The position numbers and the translations under genes were made by a program. A stretch of 64,000 nt of DNA from a virus. A model generated the notes under the pieces. The model searched no databases. It had not been told where the DNA came from and saw only the letters and a list, made by a program, of their open reading frames with translations. The DNA lies in the IMG/VR virus record IMGVR_UViG_3300045772_000033, positions 1 through 64,000 of that record, one strand, 5' to 3'. The first letter of the stretch is position 1. Each line of letters begins with the position of its first letter. Positions 55,660 through 64,000 of the stretch are shown here, piece after piece.

Positions 55660-57714
55660 CTACTTGCGATACCTCTTTGCGTGGAACCCTTCTGCGGCCA
55701 GCGGCAGTCCCTTGGCCCAGGCTGGCGCCACAGACATCAGCGCTGTCATTCTTTCCAAGGCATAAGTTGCCCTGAACTTCTGAACTTCGACCACGATTTC
55801 ATCGTGAACGTGGAAAATTATTTCCAGTCCCTCAGCCTCAACAGCGCGCATCGCATCGGCCAGCAGATCACGCGCGATCGCCTGGGTCATGTTCTCAGCG
55901 AGCGACCCGCCGTAGGTGGAGACCCTCTGCCATTTGCCTCGCGAATTCGGATCGGGCAGGATCTTGGCCTTCTTTTTCTGAGTCATGTCCACCACGGTCA
56001 TGAAGGTGAGTTGCTCTTTCTCCTCGCCCCATGGCGTCGTGACCATTCTCAGCTCAGGATAGGGGTAGCACAGAGCGCGCCCGCTGGGCAGCAGAGCCCA
56101 CAGGAAGGAACCGGCCTTCCTGAACTTCACTTCCCTGCCGCGTGCGCCGGCGCTCGTGACGCTGCCATTCTTCATCGCGCCAAGAACTGCTTCTTCCAAA
56201 TCGTACCAATACTGCACGATGCGCTGGTTGACCGCTCGCCAGGCTTTCTTGATCTCGTCAGCTTCTTCATCCGTGATCTTCACGTTGTAAGTACGTGCCA
56301 TGGCCTGAAAGCCGCCTACACCTGAGCCGAATCCTAAAGCGAGGATCGCGACCTTACCTCGTTGCCTCTGGTCCTTCGTTACTTCATCCAGAGGCACGTG
56401 GTAAATGCTTGACGCCGCGTGTTCGTAGATTTTGCCGTGAGTACGGAAGATTTCAAGAACCGACTCCTGCCCAGCCAGCCACGCCAAAGCGCGCGCTTCA
56501 ATAGCGGAGAAGTCACAGGCAACCAACTCATTGCCTTCGCCAGCGATCAGCATCCCACGGATGCAGTCAGTAATGGCGTCCATGCTTGGGCCATAGAATA
56601 AGTCGAGTTTCTCCTTATCATCCAGCATCGAGAACATGGCCTCAACATCTGCGTAAGTGTTTCCGGGTCTCCCTCTAAAAAGATTCTGGATCTGCACTCC
56701 CCGCCCGGCCCAGCGGCCCGTGGACGCGGCGTGGAACTGGTGCATATTGCGGACGCGCCCATCGGCGGATGCCTTCTCGCGCATGGCGATCAGCTTCGCG
56801 GTCGAGGACTTCGCAGCCTCCTGGCGCAACTCCAGCGCGCGGCGGACTGCCGGGGGCATGATCTTCGCCCACGGCGGGAGTTCGCCTGCCTCATCTGCCT
56901 CTTTGTTCACTACGTCGGCGGCCAGTGCATTCAGCACGTCGGCCTTGGCCAAGCCGTCCATCTCGACGCCCTGGGAGGCGATCCATTTGCCGAGCATCTG
57001 GACTTCGGTGCAAGCCCCGACCACACCGCCGGTGACGCGCAGCATCTCGCCGTCCAGCCGCTTCTTCTCCGACTGGATGATTGTGATCGCCTTATCGACA
57101 CTGGCGAGGTCGCATAGCACGCCGCGATTGTTGATCTTGTAGTCCAGTTCCCACAAAAGCGTCTCCGATGGAGACAGTTCCATCAGCCGGTCGAGACAGG
57201 CCAGCTCCGTGCGCACGTCCTGTTTGTTGTAACTGTAGAGATTAAGAAACTTGTCGAGGTCGTCTTCCCGACGCCACATCGAGCCATCTTTTTTGGGTTT
57301 GCTGAGTTGCAGCATGACCCGGTGGCCCTCAGCGTCCTTGCGCTGGTCCACGCCGAGCGCCGGGGCTGCGTCGTCCAGCGCGCCGGGCAGCGCCATCGCG
57401 TAGGCCCGCACCATGGAGCAGCGGACCTGACGGATGGGGAGGGGAGGCCAACCATATTTCTTGACGCAGACCTCGTTCCAGATTGCCAACTCGAAGGCTG
57501 CGTTCCAGGCCGTGATAATGCCGCCTTGGGTTATGTGATCTGCGAGATCCTGGGGGAAGGGCTCGCCTTCGACCCAAGTCCTGACACTGTCAGGACTTGA
57601 ACCGTAAGAGAGGCAGTGGGCCCCGGTGGAGGGATCTGTGGCGTAGTTATGGAGACCTGCTTTCTTCAGGTCTATTTCGGAATAGGTTTCAAAATCTGCG
57701 CCGAGGCTTTGCAT
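55660..57714 (-). CDS. DNA polymerase I-like (family A) replicative polymerase
   Basis: 684 aa. The N-terminal 3'-5' exonuclease domain has DFETY (residues 7-11), AWNAAFE near 70 and YNKQDVRTE near 165. In the polymerase domain: STGRWAGRGVQIQNL, motif A VACDFSAIEARALAWLAGQ (about 399-417), motif B QRQRGKVAILALGFGSGVGG (about 450-468) and motif C FHVHDEIVVE near the end. All catalytic residues are present. This type is found beside DUF2800 and DUF2815 genes in many phages. Confidence 0.92.
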   Translation of the reverse strand: MQSLGADFETYSEIDLKKAGLHNYATDPSTGAHCLSYGSSPDSVRTWVEGEPFPQDLADHITQGGIITAWNAAFELAIWNEVCVKKYGWPPLPIRQVRCSMVRAYAMALPGALDDAAPALGVDQRKDAEGHRVMLQLSKPKKDGSMWRREDDLDKFLNLYSYNKQDVRTELACLDRLMELSPSETLLWELDYKINNRGVLCDLASVDKAITIIQSEKKRLDGEMLRVTGGVVGACTEVQMLGKWIASQGVEMDGLAKADVLNALAADVVNKEADEAGELPPWAKIMPPAVRRALELRQEAAKSSTAKLIAMREKASADGRVRNMHQFHAASTGRWAGRGVQIQNLFRGRPGNTYADVEAMFSMLDDKEKLDLFYGPSMDAITDCIRGMLIAGEGNELVACDFSAIEARALAWLAGQESVLEIFRTHGKIYEHAASSIYHVPLDEVTKDQRQRGKVAILALGFGSGVGGFQAMARTYNVKITDEEADEIKKAWRAVNQRIVQYWYDLEEAVLGAMKNGSVTSAGARGREVKFRKAGSFLWALLPSGRALCYPYPELRMVTTPWGEEKEQLTFMTVVDMTQKKKAKILPDPNSRGKWQRVSTYGGSLAENMTQAIARDLLADAMRAVEAEGLEIIFHVHDEIVVEVQKFRATYALERMTALMSVAPAWAKGLPLAAEGFHAKRYRK

Positions 57715-57758
57715 AATGGGGGATTCTTTCTTGATGAGTGGTGATCTGATCTTACCGC

Positions 57759-58985
57759 TTAGGACAACGGATCGACGCCACCTGGCAGAGCCAGCCCTGC
57801 CGGTTCTGGCAGCGCCTTGCCTGCGATGCCTTGCAAGTCACCGAATACACCGCTGGTGGAAGTGAGCACGCGCTCGATCTGCGCGGTGCGCTTGGCCCAC
57901 TGGCGCTGCATAGCCTTCTGCTCCGCCGTCAAGTCTTCTTGCATCGTCGTGAACGCTTCAACTAGAGCCTCGATGCGACTTTTGAACTGTGGGCCGGTCA
58001 CGTAGCCATATACCTCTTCGGCCTTGGTGGCCATGCCCGCCTGTACCTGCCGGGTATTATGCACCGCCAGCAAAGTCGCCCGGAGCGCAAACGCTACTGA
58101 GATGGCCGCGACCGGAGAGCATACCCACACGCTGTCGATGCAACCGAATTGCGATGTGCCGAGTTCTTCCGGCAGCGCAGCGGAGACGATCACCAGTGCG
58201 TCAGCGTGGGCTTTGCGCCCATCGTCGCGGAGCTTCGACAGCCAGCCGTCGCTCCAGTGCTTCGTACGCTTGGACTCCCACAGGACCATGCCGCACGCGG
58301 CACCCGACGGCGCGCTCACGCCTTGGGTGATGTCTGCGCCGTTCACACCCTTGGCAACTTCGTTGATGGTGTCGTAGGGGAACTTGCCGCGCAATTGCTG
58401 CTCCAGATCAAGCTCCTGAACCTCACCTTGAAGCTGCTGGCTGCCCTGTTCGATCTTCTGTTGCAATTCGTTGATCTTGGTTTGCAACGATTGAAGGGTA
58501 GTGTCCTTCTCAAGCAACTTGAGACGGTTGGCATCCTCGGCATCGCGGCGCGCGGCTGTGCGCGCAGATTCAATACCGGCGCTGACCTGTTTTTCAACAG
58601 TCAATTCCAACTCGCGCTCTCGATCCGCCAACTCGCGCTCTTTGCGCATCGCTTCAGCCTGAGCCTTCTGAGCAGTGGCGATCTTCATATCCGCAGCGGA
58701 TAACTGCGCGCGCAGGCCAACCTGTGCGTTCACGGCTTCTTCGGCCTTTTGCTGTGCTGCTCGAATCTCTTCGGCTGCTTCAGCCTTGGCGGCGATCTTC
58801 CCTGACGCTGCGGCTTCGATGCGCGCTTTGGTGACGGCATCATCGGCGCGTCTATTCGCGGCGGCAAGGTCTTCGGCTGCCTGTTTCTTCGTTGCCTCCA
58901 GCAGCGGCCCCGCTAGGGCGGCTACATCGAGAGCAAACACCTCTCCGCATTTAGGACAAGTCACACCTGAAAACTCGTTTGCCAT
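57759..58985 (-). CDS. DUF2130 protein (restriction-endonuclease-fold candidate)
   Basis: 408 aa from ATG 58985. VTCPKCGEVFALDVAALAGP (N-terminal zinc knuckle), a long coiled coil (AEEIRAAQQKAEEAVNAQVG; DTTLQSLQTKINELQQKIEQ), then GMVLWESKRTKHWSDGWLSK, the conserved DUF2130 signature with E-S-K-R-T-K like a PD-(D/E)XK active site. Usually a bacterial protein of unknown role; here it sits in the replication operon. Confidence 0.75.
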   Translation of the reverse strand: MANEFSGVTCPKCGEVFALDVAALAGPLLEATKKQAAEDLAAANRRADDAVTKARIEAAASGKIAAKAEAAEEIRAAQQKAEEAVNAQVGLRAQLSAADMKIATAQKAQAEAMRKERELADRERELELTVEKQVSAGIESARTAARRDAEDANRLKLLEKDTTLQSLQTKINELQQKIEQGSQQLQGEVQELDLEQQLRGKFPYDTINEVAKGVNGADITQGVSAPSGAACGMVLWESKRTKHWSDGWLSKLRDDGRKAHADALVIVSAALPEELGTSQFGCIDSVWVCSPVAAISVAFALRATLLAVHNTRQVQAGMATKAEEVYGYVTGPQFKSRIEALVEAFTTMQEDLTAEQKAMQRQWAKRTAQIERVLTSTSGVFGDLQGIAGKALPEPAGLALPGGVDPLS

Positions 58986-59016
58986 TTTGTTCACCTGTCG
59001 AACTGCGTTTGATGTG

Positions 59017-59093
59017 TGGTGGACGCGGTAGGACTTGAACCTACAACCTGTCGGTTAAGAGCCGAATGCTGCTACCAATTGAGCTACGCGTCC
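59017..59093 (-). tRNA. tRNA-Lys (anticodon CTT)
   Basis: Complete cloverleaf on the - strand: 7-bp acceptor GGACGCG/CGCGTCC, D arm with GGTA, anticodon loop CTCTTAA (CTT, Lys), T arm GTAGG-TTCAAGT-CCTAC, discriminator A and encoded CCA. It reads AAG codons, used heavily by the phage's basic proteins. Its 5' end directly abuts a terminator. Confidence 0.95.
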
Positions 59094-59121
59094 AAAAAAT
59101 CGGGGCGGCCGAGACCGCCCC
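59094..59121 (-). terminator. rho-independent terminator of the DUF2800/DUF2815 operon
   Basis: On the - strand, a perfect 7-bp stem GGGGCGG/CCGCCCC with a 6-base loop, then GA and six T. The T-run ends at the first base of tRNA-Lys. Confidence 0.88.
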
Positions 59122-59136
59122 AGGCTGCGTCATGGG

Positions 59137-59718
59137 TTATCCAAAGATGCTGGTGGCAGTCTTCCCGCCGCCGTTGCCGGCTGCCGCGGGCACATCGACA
59201 GGCTCGAAGGCCTTGGATGCGGGAATGCGACCACTGCCAATCGGGTCGTCGTCGCGCAGCTTCTGCACGTTCTGGAGGCCGAAGCTGACGCCCTTGTTGC
59301 CGGCGTTCTCGTAAGCGAAGGCGCGGACCTGAGCGCGATACCAGGCGCCGGAGTACACATCGCTGTCGTCGATGATGTCCTGCAACTTGGCGTCCACAAT
59401 GCCGGGGCGCCGGTCTTCGTTCGCAGAGAAGCTCATAATGACCCAGTCGTCTCCGATGCCGACGATGGGGTTCTCCAGTTCTTCGTTGAGCCGGAACGGG
59501 CTGCGCAGGGTCTTGGGGATCTTGTCGCCCCACTTCTCCTGTGCGGCAAGCAAGGCTTCCTTCTTGAGCGCGTCGAGCTTCGCTGTGGGCGGGAAGGCTG
59601 CGCGTATACTGTACTTCGGCTTGTTGACCGATCCGTCAGCATTCTTCATGCTTGTGGCCTTGAAGACGCTGATGAAAGCGGCGCGAAATTCCGGTGTGAT
59701 CTGATTGTCTGCGGGCAT
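59137..59718 (-). CDS. DUF2815 single-strand DNA-binding-like protein
   Basis: 193 aa. TPEFRAAFISVFKATSMKNA, then KYSIRAAFPPTAKLDALKKE, and GAWYRAQVRAFAYENAGNKG then VSFGLQNVQKLRDDDPIGSG, match DUF2815, a T7 gp2.5-like OB-fold protein. It would coat ssDNA during replication and recombination. Acidic/Gly-rich C-terminus (AAAGNGGGKTATSIFG). Preceded by AAGGAG. Confidence 0.85.
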   Translation of the reverse strand: MPADNQITPEFRAAFISVFKATSMKNADGSVNKPKYSIRAAFPPTAKLDALKKEALLAAQEKWGDKIPKTLRSPFRLNEELENPIVGIGDDWVIMSFSANEDRRPGIVDAKLQDIIDDSDVYSGAWYRAQVRAFAYENAGNKGVSFGLQNVQKLRDDDPIGSGRIPASKAFEPVDVPAAAGNGGGKTATSIFG

Positions 59719-59808
59719 GTATTGCTCCTTTGTGAGTTGTCGGTTGAGGGTTGTGGTTGTCGATTATCGGCTGGGGAGCGTGGTGCTCGTGCCTTACGAA
59801 AAAGTTGG

Positions 59809-61155
59809 TTAGTCCAGAATATTGACTCCCGCTGCAATAGCCGGAGTCTCTGCGGAGCCTGTATCCGCAGCCAAAGCGCCGAACGCCGCCTTGGCGTCGA
59901 TCCGTACAGGTTCCCTCTTGTCGCTGACGTGGACCAGGGTGTGACCGCTGGATTCGCGCTTGACGAATGGCTCGATTACGTCGTCACGTTCCTTGGCGTT
60001 CTTGCCGGGAGCGAGCTTCACGGCGTCGCCGATGTTGATCAACTCGGCCGGTTTGAAAAGTTCAGTGGCCTCCACCCCAAGAGCCTTCGCGACGCGCGCC
60101 GCAACGACATCGTCTTTCCACTTGCGGACAGCAGTCTTCTCGACCAGTTTGTAGTCGGGGATATTGTTGCCCTTCTCGGCCTCCTGATAGGCGAACTCAC
60201 GGGTGTTCTTGATCCAACCTTCCAGAATCGGAAGGAAATCGAGAGTGCGCGCGAGGGCCAGCGGGTCGTAGTATGGTTTGGCCGCGAGACATGTGCTGTT
60301 GGCGGGGGGCAGGACTTCACCCACCGGAGCCACGGGCACAGGCTCCCCAAAAAATACCTGCTTGGCGAGTGCCTGGGCTTTGTTCTTGAGCGCGGGGCAT
60401 TTGGGAGAAGCCAGGCACCAGCGGCAGCCTTTTTCGGATGGAGTGAGGAAAGCTGCGTCCCAACCTTTCTGGCCTTGAGATGTTTGCACCTCGGCCATGT
60501 TCACTCTCTGCACCGCTTCGACGACATCGGCGTGCAGGTCCAGGAGTTCCGTGGTATCGAAGTCGATGCTGCGCACCAGGCCGTCGGGGTGGTCGTACCG
60601 CGGTTGGACGATGCCAATGTTCACGACCTTCGCCGGCAACTTCATGGTCATCAGCGCGGCCAAAGCGTAAATACGGAGTTGGGTGTTCCGTTCGACAGAC
60701 ACGGAGACGCCTTCGCCATACTTCAGATCACGCACGTAGATGGTGGCTGTGCCTGGATGCCACGCGATGAAGTCCGCGGTCCCATAAACATCTTCGTTGA
60801 CCTTGACCTTCTTCTCGATGAAGACTCCGGACCCCTTGATTGCAAGGCCGACGCACTCGTCAACGTATATCTTGACGTGCTTTTTGATCTCCACTTCTTC
60901 CGGGGTAGAGGGGGTCGGCTCGCTGCCATGCTGGGCGAAATGCAAGGTGAGCCATCGCTCGGCAAAAGCATGGGCTCTGGTGCCTTCCGCAGCATACTCG
61001 GAATCGGATTGGGGCATTCCTTCGCTCAGGACGACCGAGCCGGGGCAAGTCATCCAGCGTTCTGCTCCTGACGGAGGCAGTTTGGAGTGCTCCGAGGGGC
61101 CGGTGGCGGGTGTGGGGACGGAGTTACGGGTCGCCCCGGACCCGTAACTACCCAC
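59809..61155 (-). CDS. DUF2800 RecB-like nuclease
   Basis: 448 aa, GTG start overlapping the previous stop. EHSKLPPSGAERWMTCPGSV, then EYAAEGTRAHAFAERWLTLH, VYGTADFIAWHPGTATIYVR and DLKYGEGVSVSVERN contain the RecB-type PD-(D/E)XK residues (D ... D-x-K). C-terminal GCRWCLASPKCPAL could hold an Fe-S cluster together with an upstream Cys. Typical partner of DUF2815 in phage recombination modules. Confidence 0.88.
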   Translation of the reverse strand: MGSYGSGATRNSVPTPATGPSEHSKLPPSGAERWMTCPGSVVLSEGMPQSDSEYAAEGTRAHAFAERWLTLHFAQHGSEPTPSTPEEVEIKKHVKIYVDECVGLAIKGSGVFIEKKVKVNEDVYGTADFIAWHPGTATIYVRDLKYGEGVSVSVERNTQLRIYALAALMTMKLPAKVVNIGIVQPRYDHPDGLVRSIDFDTTELLDLHADVVEAVQRVNMAEVQTSQGQKGWDAAFLTPSEKGCRWCLASPKCPALKNKAQALAKQVFFGEPVPVAPVGEVLPPANSTCLAAKPYYDPLALARTLDFLPILEGWIKNTREFAYQEAEKGNNIPDYKLVEKTAVRKWKDDVVAARVAKALGVEATELFKPAELINIGDAVKLAPGKNAKERDDVIEPFVKRESSGHTLVHVSDKREPVRIDAKAAFGALAADTGSAETPAIAAGVNILD

Positions 61156-61771
61156 GGAGCGCCTCGGCGAGCTGGTTCAGCTTTTCCGGTTCCAGGGAGA
61201 GGGCTTCGGTGACACGGTTGCAGCCGAACGCCTTGAGTTGGCTGATCGCATCTTCCATCGAGTGCTTGGCGATGTAGCCGTTGAGCAAGGAGCGGAGGGT
61301 GCCTGCATCGACGGGCTTAGCAGGAGCAGTGGATGGCTGCGCAGTTGCAGACTGTGTGGTGCCGCTGGCCGCCGCATTGGGTACAGCGGAGGCGTTCGTA
61401 GGGTCCGCTGGCGTGGCCTGGGTGCTGGGCGTGGGGGCTGTCTGAGTGGTAAGTCCTTGAGCAGCCTTCGCCACGGCAGCTTCGTCGGCGGCAATCTCAG
61501 CCTTGGTGCGGCGAGTGCGCCTGGCGGATTCGGGTGCGAGATGGATGATGGAGACGGGAGCAGGAGCAGAATTTGGCGCCGCCGGCTCTGCCTGGACAGA
61601 AACGCCGAAGATAGCTTGCTCCTCGTTCGCGGGTAAGATGGCTAGGGGTTGGGGAACTGGGCCTTTGGGCGCCGGGCCGGCTGTGGCTGTGGGAAACAGA
61701 GAGGACAGAAGTGAAATAAGCCCTTGTGCCTCCGCCTGACCGATTTGTGAAGTTTCAAATTGAATGTTCAT
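61148..61771 (-). CDS. hypothetical protein, Ala/Pro/Thr-rich linker
   Basis: 207 aa from ATG 61771, GAAAGG upstream. Short helical N-terminus (IGQAEAQGLISLLSSLFP), basic ESARRTRRTKAEIAADEAAV, long P/A/T linker, and a helical C-terminus (SMEDAISQLKAFGCNRVTEA). The first gene after the 61817 promoter. It may be an adaptor for the replication operon; no family recognised. Confidence 0.5.
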   Translation of the reverse strand: MNIQFETSQIGQAEAQGLISLLSSLFPTATAGPAPKGPVPQPLAILPANEEQAIFGVSVQAEPAAPNSAPAPVSIIHLAPESARRTRRTKAEIAADEAAVAKAAQGLTTQTAPTPSTQATPADPTNASAVPNAAASGTTQSATAQPSTAPAKPVDAGTLRSLLNGYIAKHSMEDAISQLKAFGCNRVTEALSLEPEKLNQLAEALRG

Positions 61772-61816
61772 GTTTGATGTGCCTTTCAGATTTGCGTAGC
61801 TTGTGACTTCCAGATA

Positions 61817-61845
61817 ACTGTAGATAACCATAGCGGGTTTGTCAA
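61817..61845 (-). promoter_or_regulatory. strong promoter of the replication operon
   Basis: Perfect -35 TTGACA (61845-61840), 17-base spacer and TACAGT (61822-61817) on the - strand. About 45 bases ahead of the ATG at 61771. Confidence 0.65.
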
Positions 61846-61871
61846 GAACTATTTTTGAGGTGTGCTGGCCA

Positions 61872-63254
61872 TCACAAAATCTTGGCTAACTCCTTCATTT
61901 TACGTGCTAAAACCTCAGAAATTCTTTCGTCCGATGAATTGAACAACGAAAAGACTCTGACGCGAACAGGGAATTTCTGGTTAACACCTTGAAGACGTTT
62001 AACAGCCTGAGCGTTGTCCCCAGGGACGAAAGAGCATTCGAGAAGAACGCATTCAATACAGGGCGTAAGATCGATACCCACTCCGGCCGCTATCAAATTT
62101 CCAATAAAAACTCGGACTTTCGGATTGGTGCGAAATTTGTCGATATTCTCTTGGCGCTTCTTGGCGGGCGTTTCCCCGTAGAGTGTCACCACGCCGAACT
62201 TTTTGAGTCGCTCGGTCATCCATTCCACACCCACCTTGAACACACAGAAAATTACGATCTTGTCAATCTCCCCGCTTTCCAGATCGGCCTCAAGTTGATC
62301 GCCGATTGATGGCAGCTTCATCATCAAAGTGAATCGCCTTAAAGTCGTCACGCTGCTCGCGGTGCGTTCGATCATGCTGACCTGTTCATCAGGCGCAAGA
62401 GCGGCCAGAGCCGCTTGAAGGTCTTTGTCCTGCTGGGCAATCTGAGGCATTAACGGGATGAACTCCGGGTCCAAGGCGGCGTCCGACCGCGGCACGGTGA
62501 CAGTCTCAAAAATGACAGGGGGCAGGTCAGGCATAACCTCCGCGAGAGTGCGCCTGCGCATGAACCCGGAGAGGCGCGCTTTCAATTCATCAAGGTTTTT
62601 TGATCCGGTAATCTGAAAACCCCAATTCGTGTCAAACCCAGAACAGAAATGAAACGTAAAGTCCCAGTAACTCTCCGGCGACAGGCCGGCAGAATGGAGG
62701 TGGGTCCAGAGTTCTGACACATTATTTGGGCACGGGCTGCCACTGAGACGCCATACACGCTTCGCGCTCGCGATGATGCCAAGGGATCGCTTGCCGTAAC
62801 CATACAATGCCTTCGTGCGCGCGGCGGTCCTTTCTTTTGCCAGGTGAGCCTCATCCGCCACGACCAGATCCCATTGGACAGACCTGAGAAGTTCTTTGTG
62901 AGTCACAAGCGTGTCGTAACTAATAATAACCACATCAGACGTTCGCGGGGTGTCTCCGGGCATAACTGCCTGAGTTGGGCGGTCGAGCGGGGAGAATCGC
63001 TGGAGTTCTCTTGCCCAGTTGACTCGTACCGAAGCCGGAACAACTATTAGGCAGTTCTTCAAGCCGAGTGTGTCGATTGCCCTGATGACGGCCGGGGTTT
63101 TTCCAACTCGCATCTCATTGGCCAAGAACGCGGAAGTCTTGGAAGCGAGCCATTTTGCGTCTTCGATTTGAAAAGGAAACGGCGTCAGGAGTTCGGGGTG
63201 GAAATCCGCGGCGGGGATCGCGGGTGTGCTAACATTCTGTTCTGGGGTTGCCAT
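61872..63254 (-). CDS. SNF2-family DNA helicase/translocase
   Basis: 460 aa from ATG 63254 (GGAGGG upstream). FQIEDAKWLASKTSAFLANE then MRVGKTPAVIRAI is Walker A-like. VVADEAHLAKE is the DEAH box. RVWRLSGSPCPNNVSELW and a C-terminal RecA lobe (FCVFKVGVEWMTERLKKFGV; QAVKRLQGVNQKFPVRVRVF) complete the SNF2 core. Probably assists replication or recombination. Confidence 0.9.
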   Translation of the reverse strand: MATPEQNVSTPAIPAADFHPELLTPFPFQIEDAKWLASKTSAFLANEMRVGKTPAVIRAIDTLGLKNCLIVVPASVRVNWARELQRFSPLDRPTQAVMPGDTPRTSDVVIISYDTLVTHKELLRSVQWDLVVADEAHLAKERTAARTKALYGYGKRSLGIIASAKRVWRLSGSPCPNNVSELWTHLHSAGLSPESYWDFTFHFCSGFDTNWGFQITGSKNLDELKARLSGFMRRRTLAEVMPDLPPVIFETVTVPRSDAALDPEFIPLMPQIAQQDKDLQAALAALAPDEQVSMIERTASSVTTLRRFTLMMKLPSIGDQLEADLESGEIDKIVIFCVFKVGVEWMTERLKKFGVVTLYGETPAKKRQENIDKFRTNPKVRVFIGNLIAAGVGIDLTPCIECVLLECSFVPGDNAQAVKRLQGVNQKFPVRVRVFSLFNSSDERISEVLARKMKELAKIL

Positions 63255-63315
63255 CGAACGGCCCTCCATTGGCCTAGAGATGCGTGGCGCTGCCCGCGCC
63301 CGCAACCCCATAATA

Positions 63316-63858
63316 TCAGATCCAGCCCTGCTTCGTGCAGAAAAATCTTGCCAGCAGCGCACTTTCTGCCCGGCCGTCGTCTTTCGCGCGGGCGAACAAG
63401 GCGGCACTCTCAGGCCACAGGCGGCTTGCCAGCTCGCGCGCTCTCGTCTTGGTTTGTGCCTGGGCCTCGTTCGTGAGGCGGTGCAATCCGGTCGCGCCCT
63501 TCCAGACGTTTGGACTCACGAGGGTAAATGGAATTTGTAACGCGCCCAGCACTCCGTGGATGACGCCGGCGGAGACGCCGAAGTTGAAGGCGCCAGCTTG
63601 GCGCGGCATTGAGGAAACTAGTTCGACCGCGGCGTGGGTCGTTCCCTGGAGTTGGCACATCCCGACGATTAAAGCGAGGCGGGCGGGGTCCACGCGACCT
63701 TGGATGACGGGCATATCGTGCAGGGATTCGATGGCTCTGGTAGACACGTTCAACAGCGCCAGCGCGCCGCCGAGACCTGGATCGATGCCCAGGATATGCG
63801 CCGGCGCCGGCGCCTGAACCGGCGCGTGTGTGGCGGACTTGGGTTTAGGAGTTCTCAA
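63316..63858 (-). CDS. RuvC-like Holliday-junction resolvase
   Basis: 180 aa, TTG start in a TTGA overlap with the next upstream gene. ILGIDPGLGGALALLN (first Asp), TTHAAVELVSSMPRQAGAF (Glu), and AKDDGRAESALLARFFC (Asp pair) are the RuvC catalytic set. Resolves branched DNA before packaging. Confidence 0.88.
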   Translation of the reverse strand: MRTPKPKSATHAPVQAPAPAHILGIDPGLGGALALLNVSTRAIESLHDMPVIQGRVDPARLALIVGMCQLQGTTHAAVELVSSMPRQAGAFNFGVSAGVIHGVLGALQIPFTLVSPNVWKGATGLHRLTNEAQAQTKTRARELASRLWPESAALFARAKDDGRAESALLARFFCTKQGWI

Positions 63859-64000
63859 CTCTTCGCCTTCCCAAGAACCTTGACGCGGAGCCAGGGGTCT
63901 TCGTCTGTGATTTGAACAATCCAGCCGGCCTTTGCTGCCTCGGCGTGGATTGTTGCCGGGGGGAACTTGGCCTTGGGTGTGCGGAAGACAGAGCCGGGGG
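63855..64000 (-). CDS. hypothetical protein, partial at the window edge
   Basis: The last 47 or so residues of a gene whose start lies beyond the window: GSVFRTPKAKFPPATIHAEA then KAGWIVQITDEDPWLRV. Its stop overlaps the TTG start of the resolvase. No family recognised from this fragment. Confidence 0.45.
   Translation of the reverse strand, partial: PGSVFRTPKAKFPPATIHAEAAKAGWIVQITDEDPWLRVKVLGKAKS

Overview
The window is a contiguous piece of a tailed double-stranded DNA phage (or prophage) genome. It carries terminase, portal, scaffold-like, major capsid, tail and ejection-protein-like genes, plus a phage replication operon. No tape-measure, tube or sheath gene is visible, and a large nozzle-like protein follows the capsid module directly, so a short-tailed (podovirus-like) virion is the best guess. 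The host is not shown directly. High G+C, soil-type glycosyltransferases, NTTG-repeat fibres and secreted proteins whose signal peptides end in ...A-Q or ...G-Q would suit an Acidobacteriota host, but that is inference.

Layout. (1) 0-8.7 kb, + strand: small early-type genes (KTSC-like), a family-2 glycosyltransferase, a complete IS1595-family element (1849-3765) with a PAPS-reductase-like passenger and an exact 8-bp target duplication, a glycosyltransferase / B12-binding / radical-SAM fusion, and a GT31-like glycosyltransferase. (2) 8.7-12.5 kb: small zinc-ribbon genes, two of them paralogous (one with a Tat signal), and an HNH-AP2 homing endonuclease. (3) 12.5-16.4 kb: large terminase with an intein beside its nuclease active site and no standard start codon. 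(4) 16.4-18.6 kb, - strand: a Dcm-type cytosine methyltransferase interrupted by an HNH gene and carrying an amber stop and a frameshift near its end. (5) 18.7-36.6 kb, + strand: small basic proteins, portal, a run of micro-genes for very basic peptides, scaffold-like protein, major capsid protein, terminator, adaptor- and nozzle-like proteins, two GNAT-like proteins, a cupin-like protein and four internal/ejection-type proteins. (6) 36.6-46.4 kb, + strand: three tail-spike/fibre-like proteins, each with a Sec signal peptide, then small membrane proteins (holin candidate), two ribbon-helix-helix proteins, a tRNA-Met remnant and an Acb2-like anti-CBASS candidate.

(7) 46.4-64 kb, - strand, converging on the structural block: many short overlapping genes (a tandem pair of Ala-rich Imm5-like proteins, a Lar-like protein, zinc ribbons, small membrane proteins), then an AlpA-like HTH, an adenine methyltransferase, a ChaB-like protein, a primase-polymerase/helicase, DUF1937, family-A DNA polymerase, a DUF2130 nuclease-like protein, tRNA-Lys(CTT), a DUF2815 ssDNA-binding-like protein, a DUF2800 RecB-like nuclease, an SNF2 helicase and a RuvC-like resolvase. 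Sigma-70-like promoters lie at 61817-61845 and 51506-51534, and a strong terminator directly abuts the tRNA.

How it fits together: the - strand operon copies and processes DNA and counters host defence; the + strand block packages DNA and builds the virion; the glycosyltransferase/radical-SAM cluster probably modifies a surface or virion component. Mobile DNA (IS, intein, two HNH genes) is concentrated in the first 17 kb. No integrase, repressor or endolysin was recognised.
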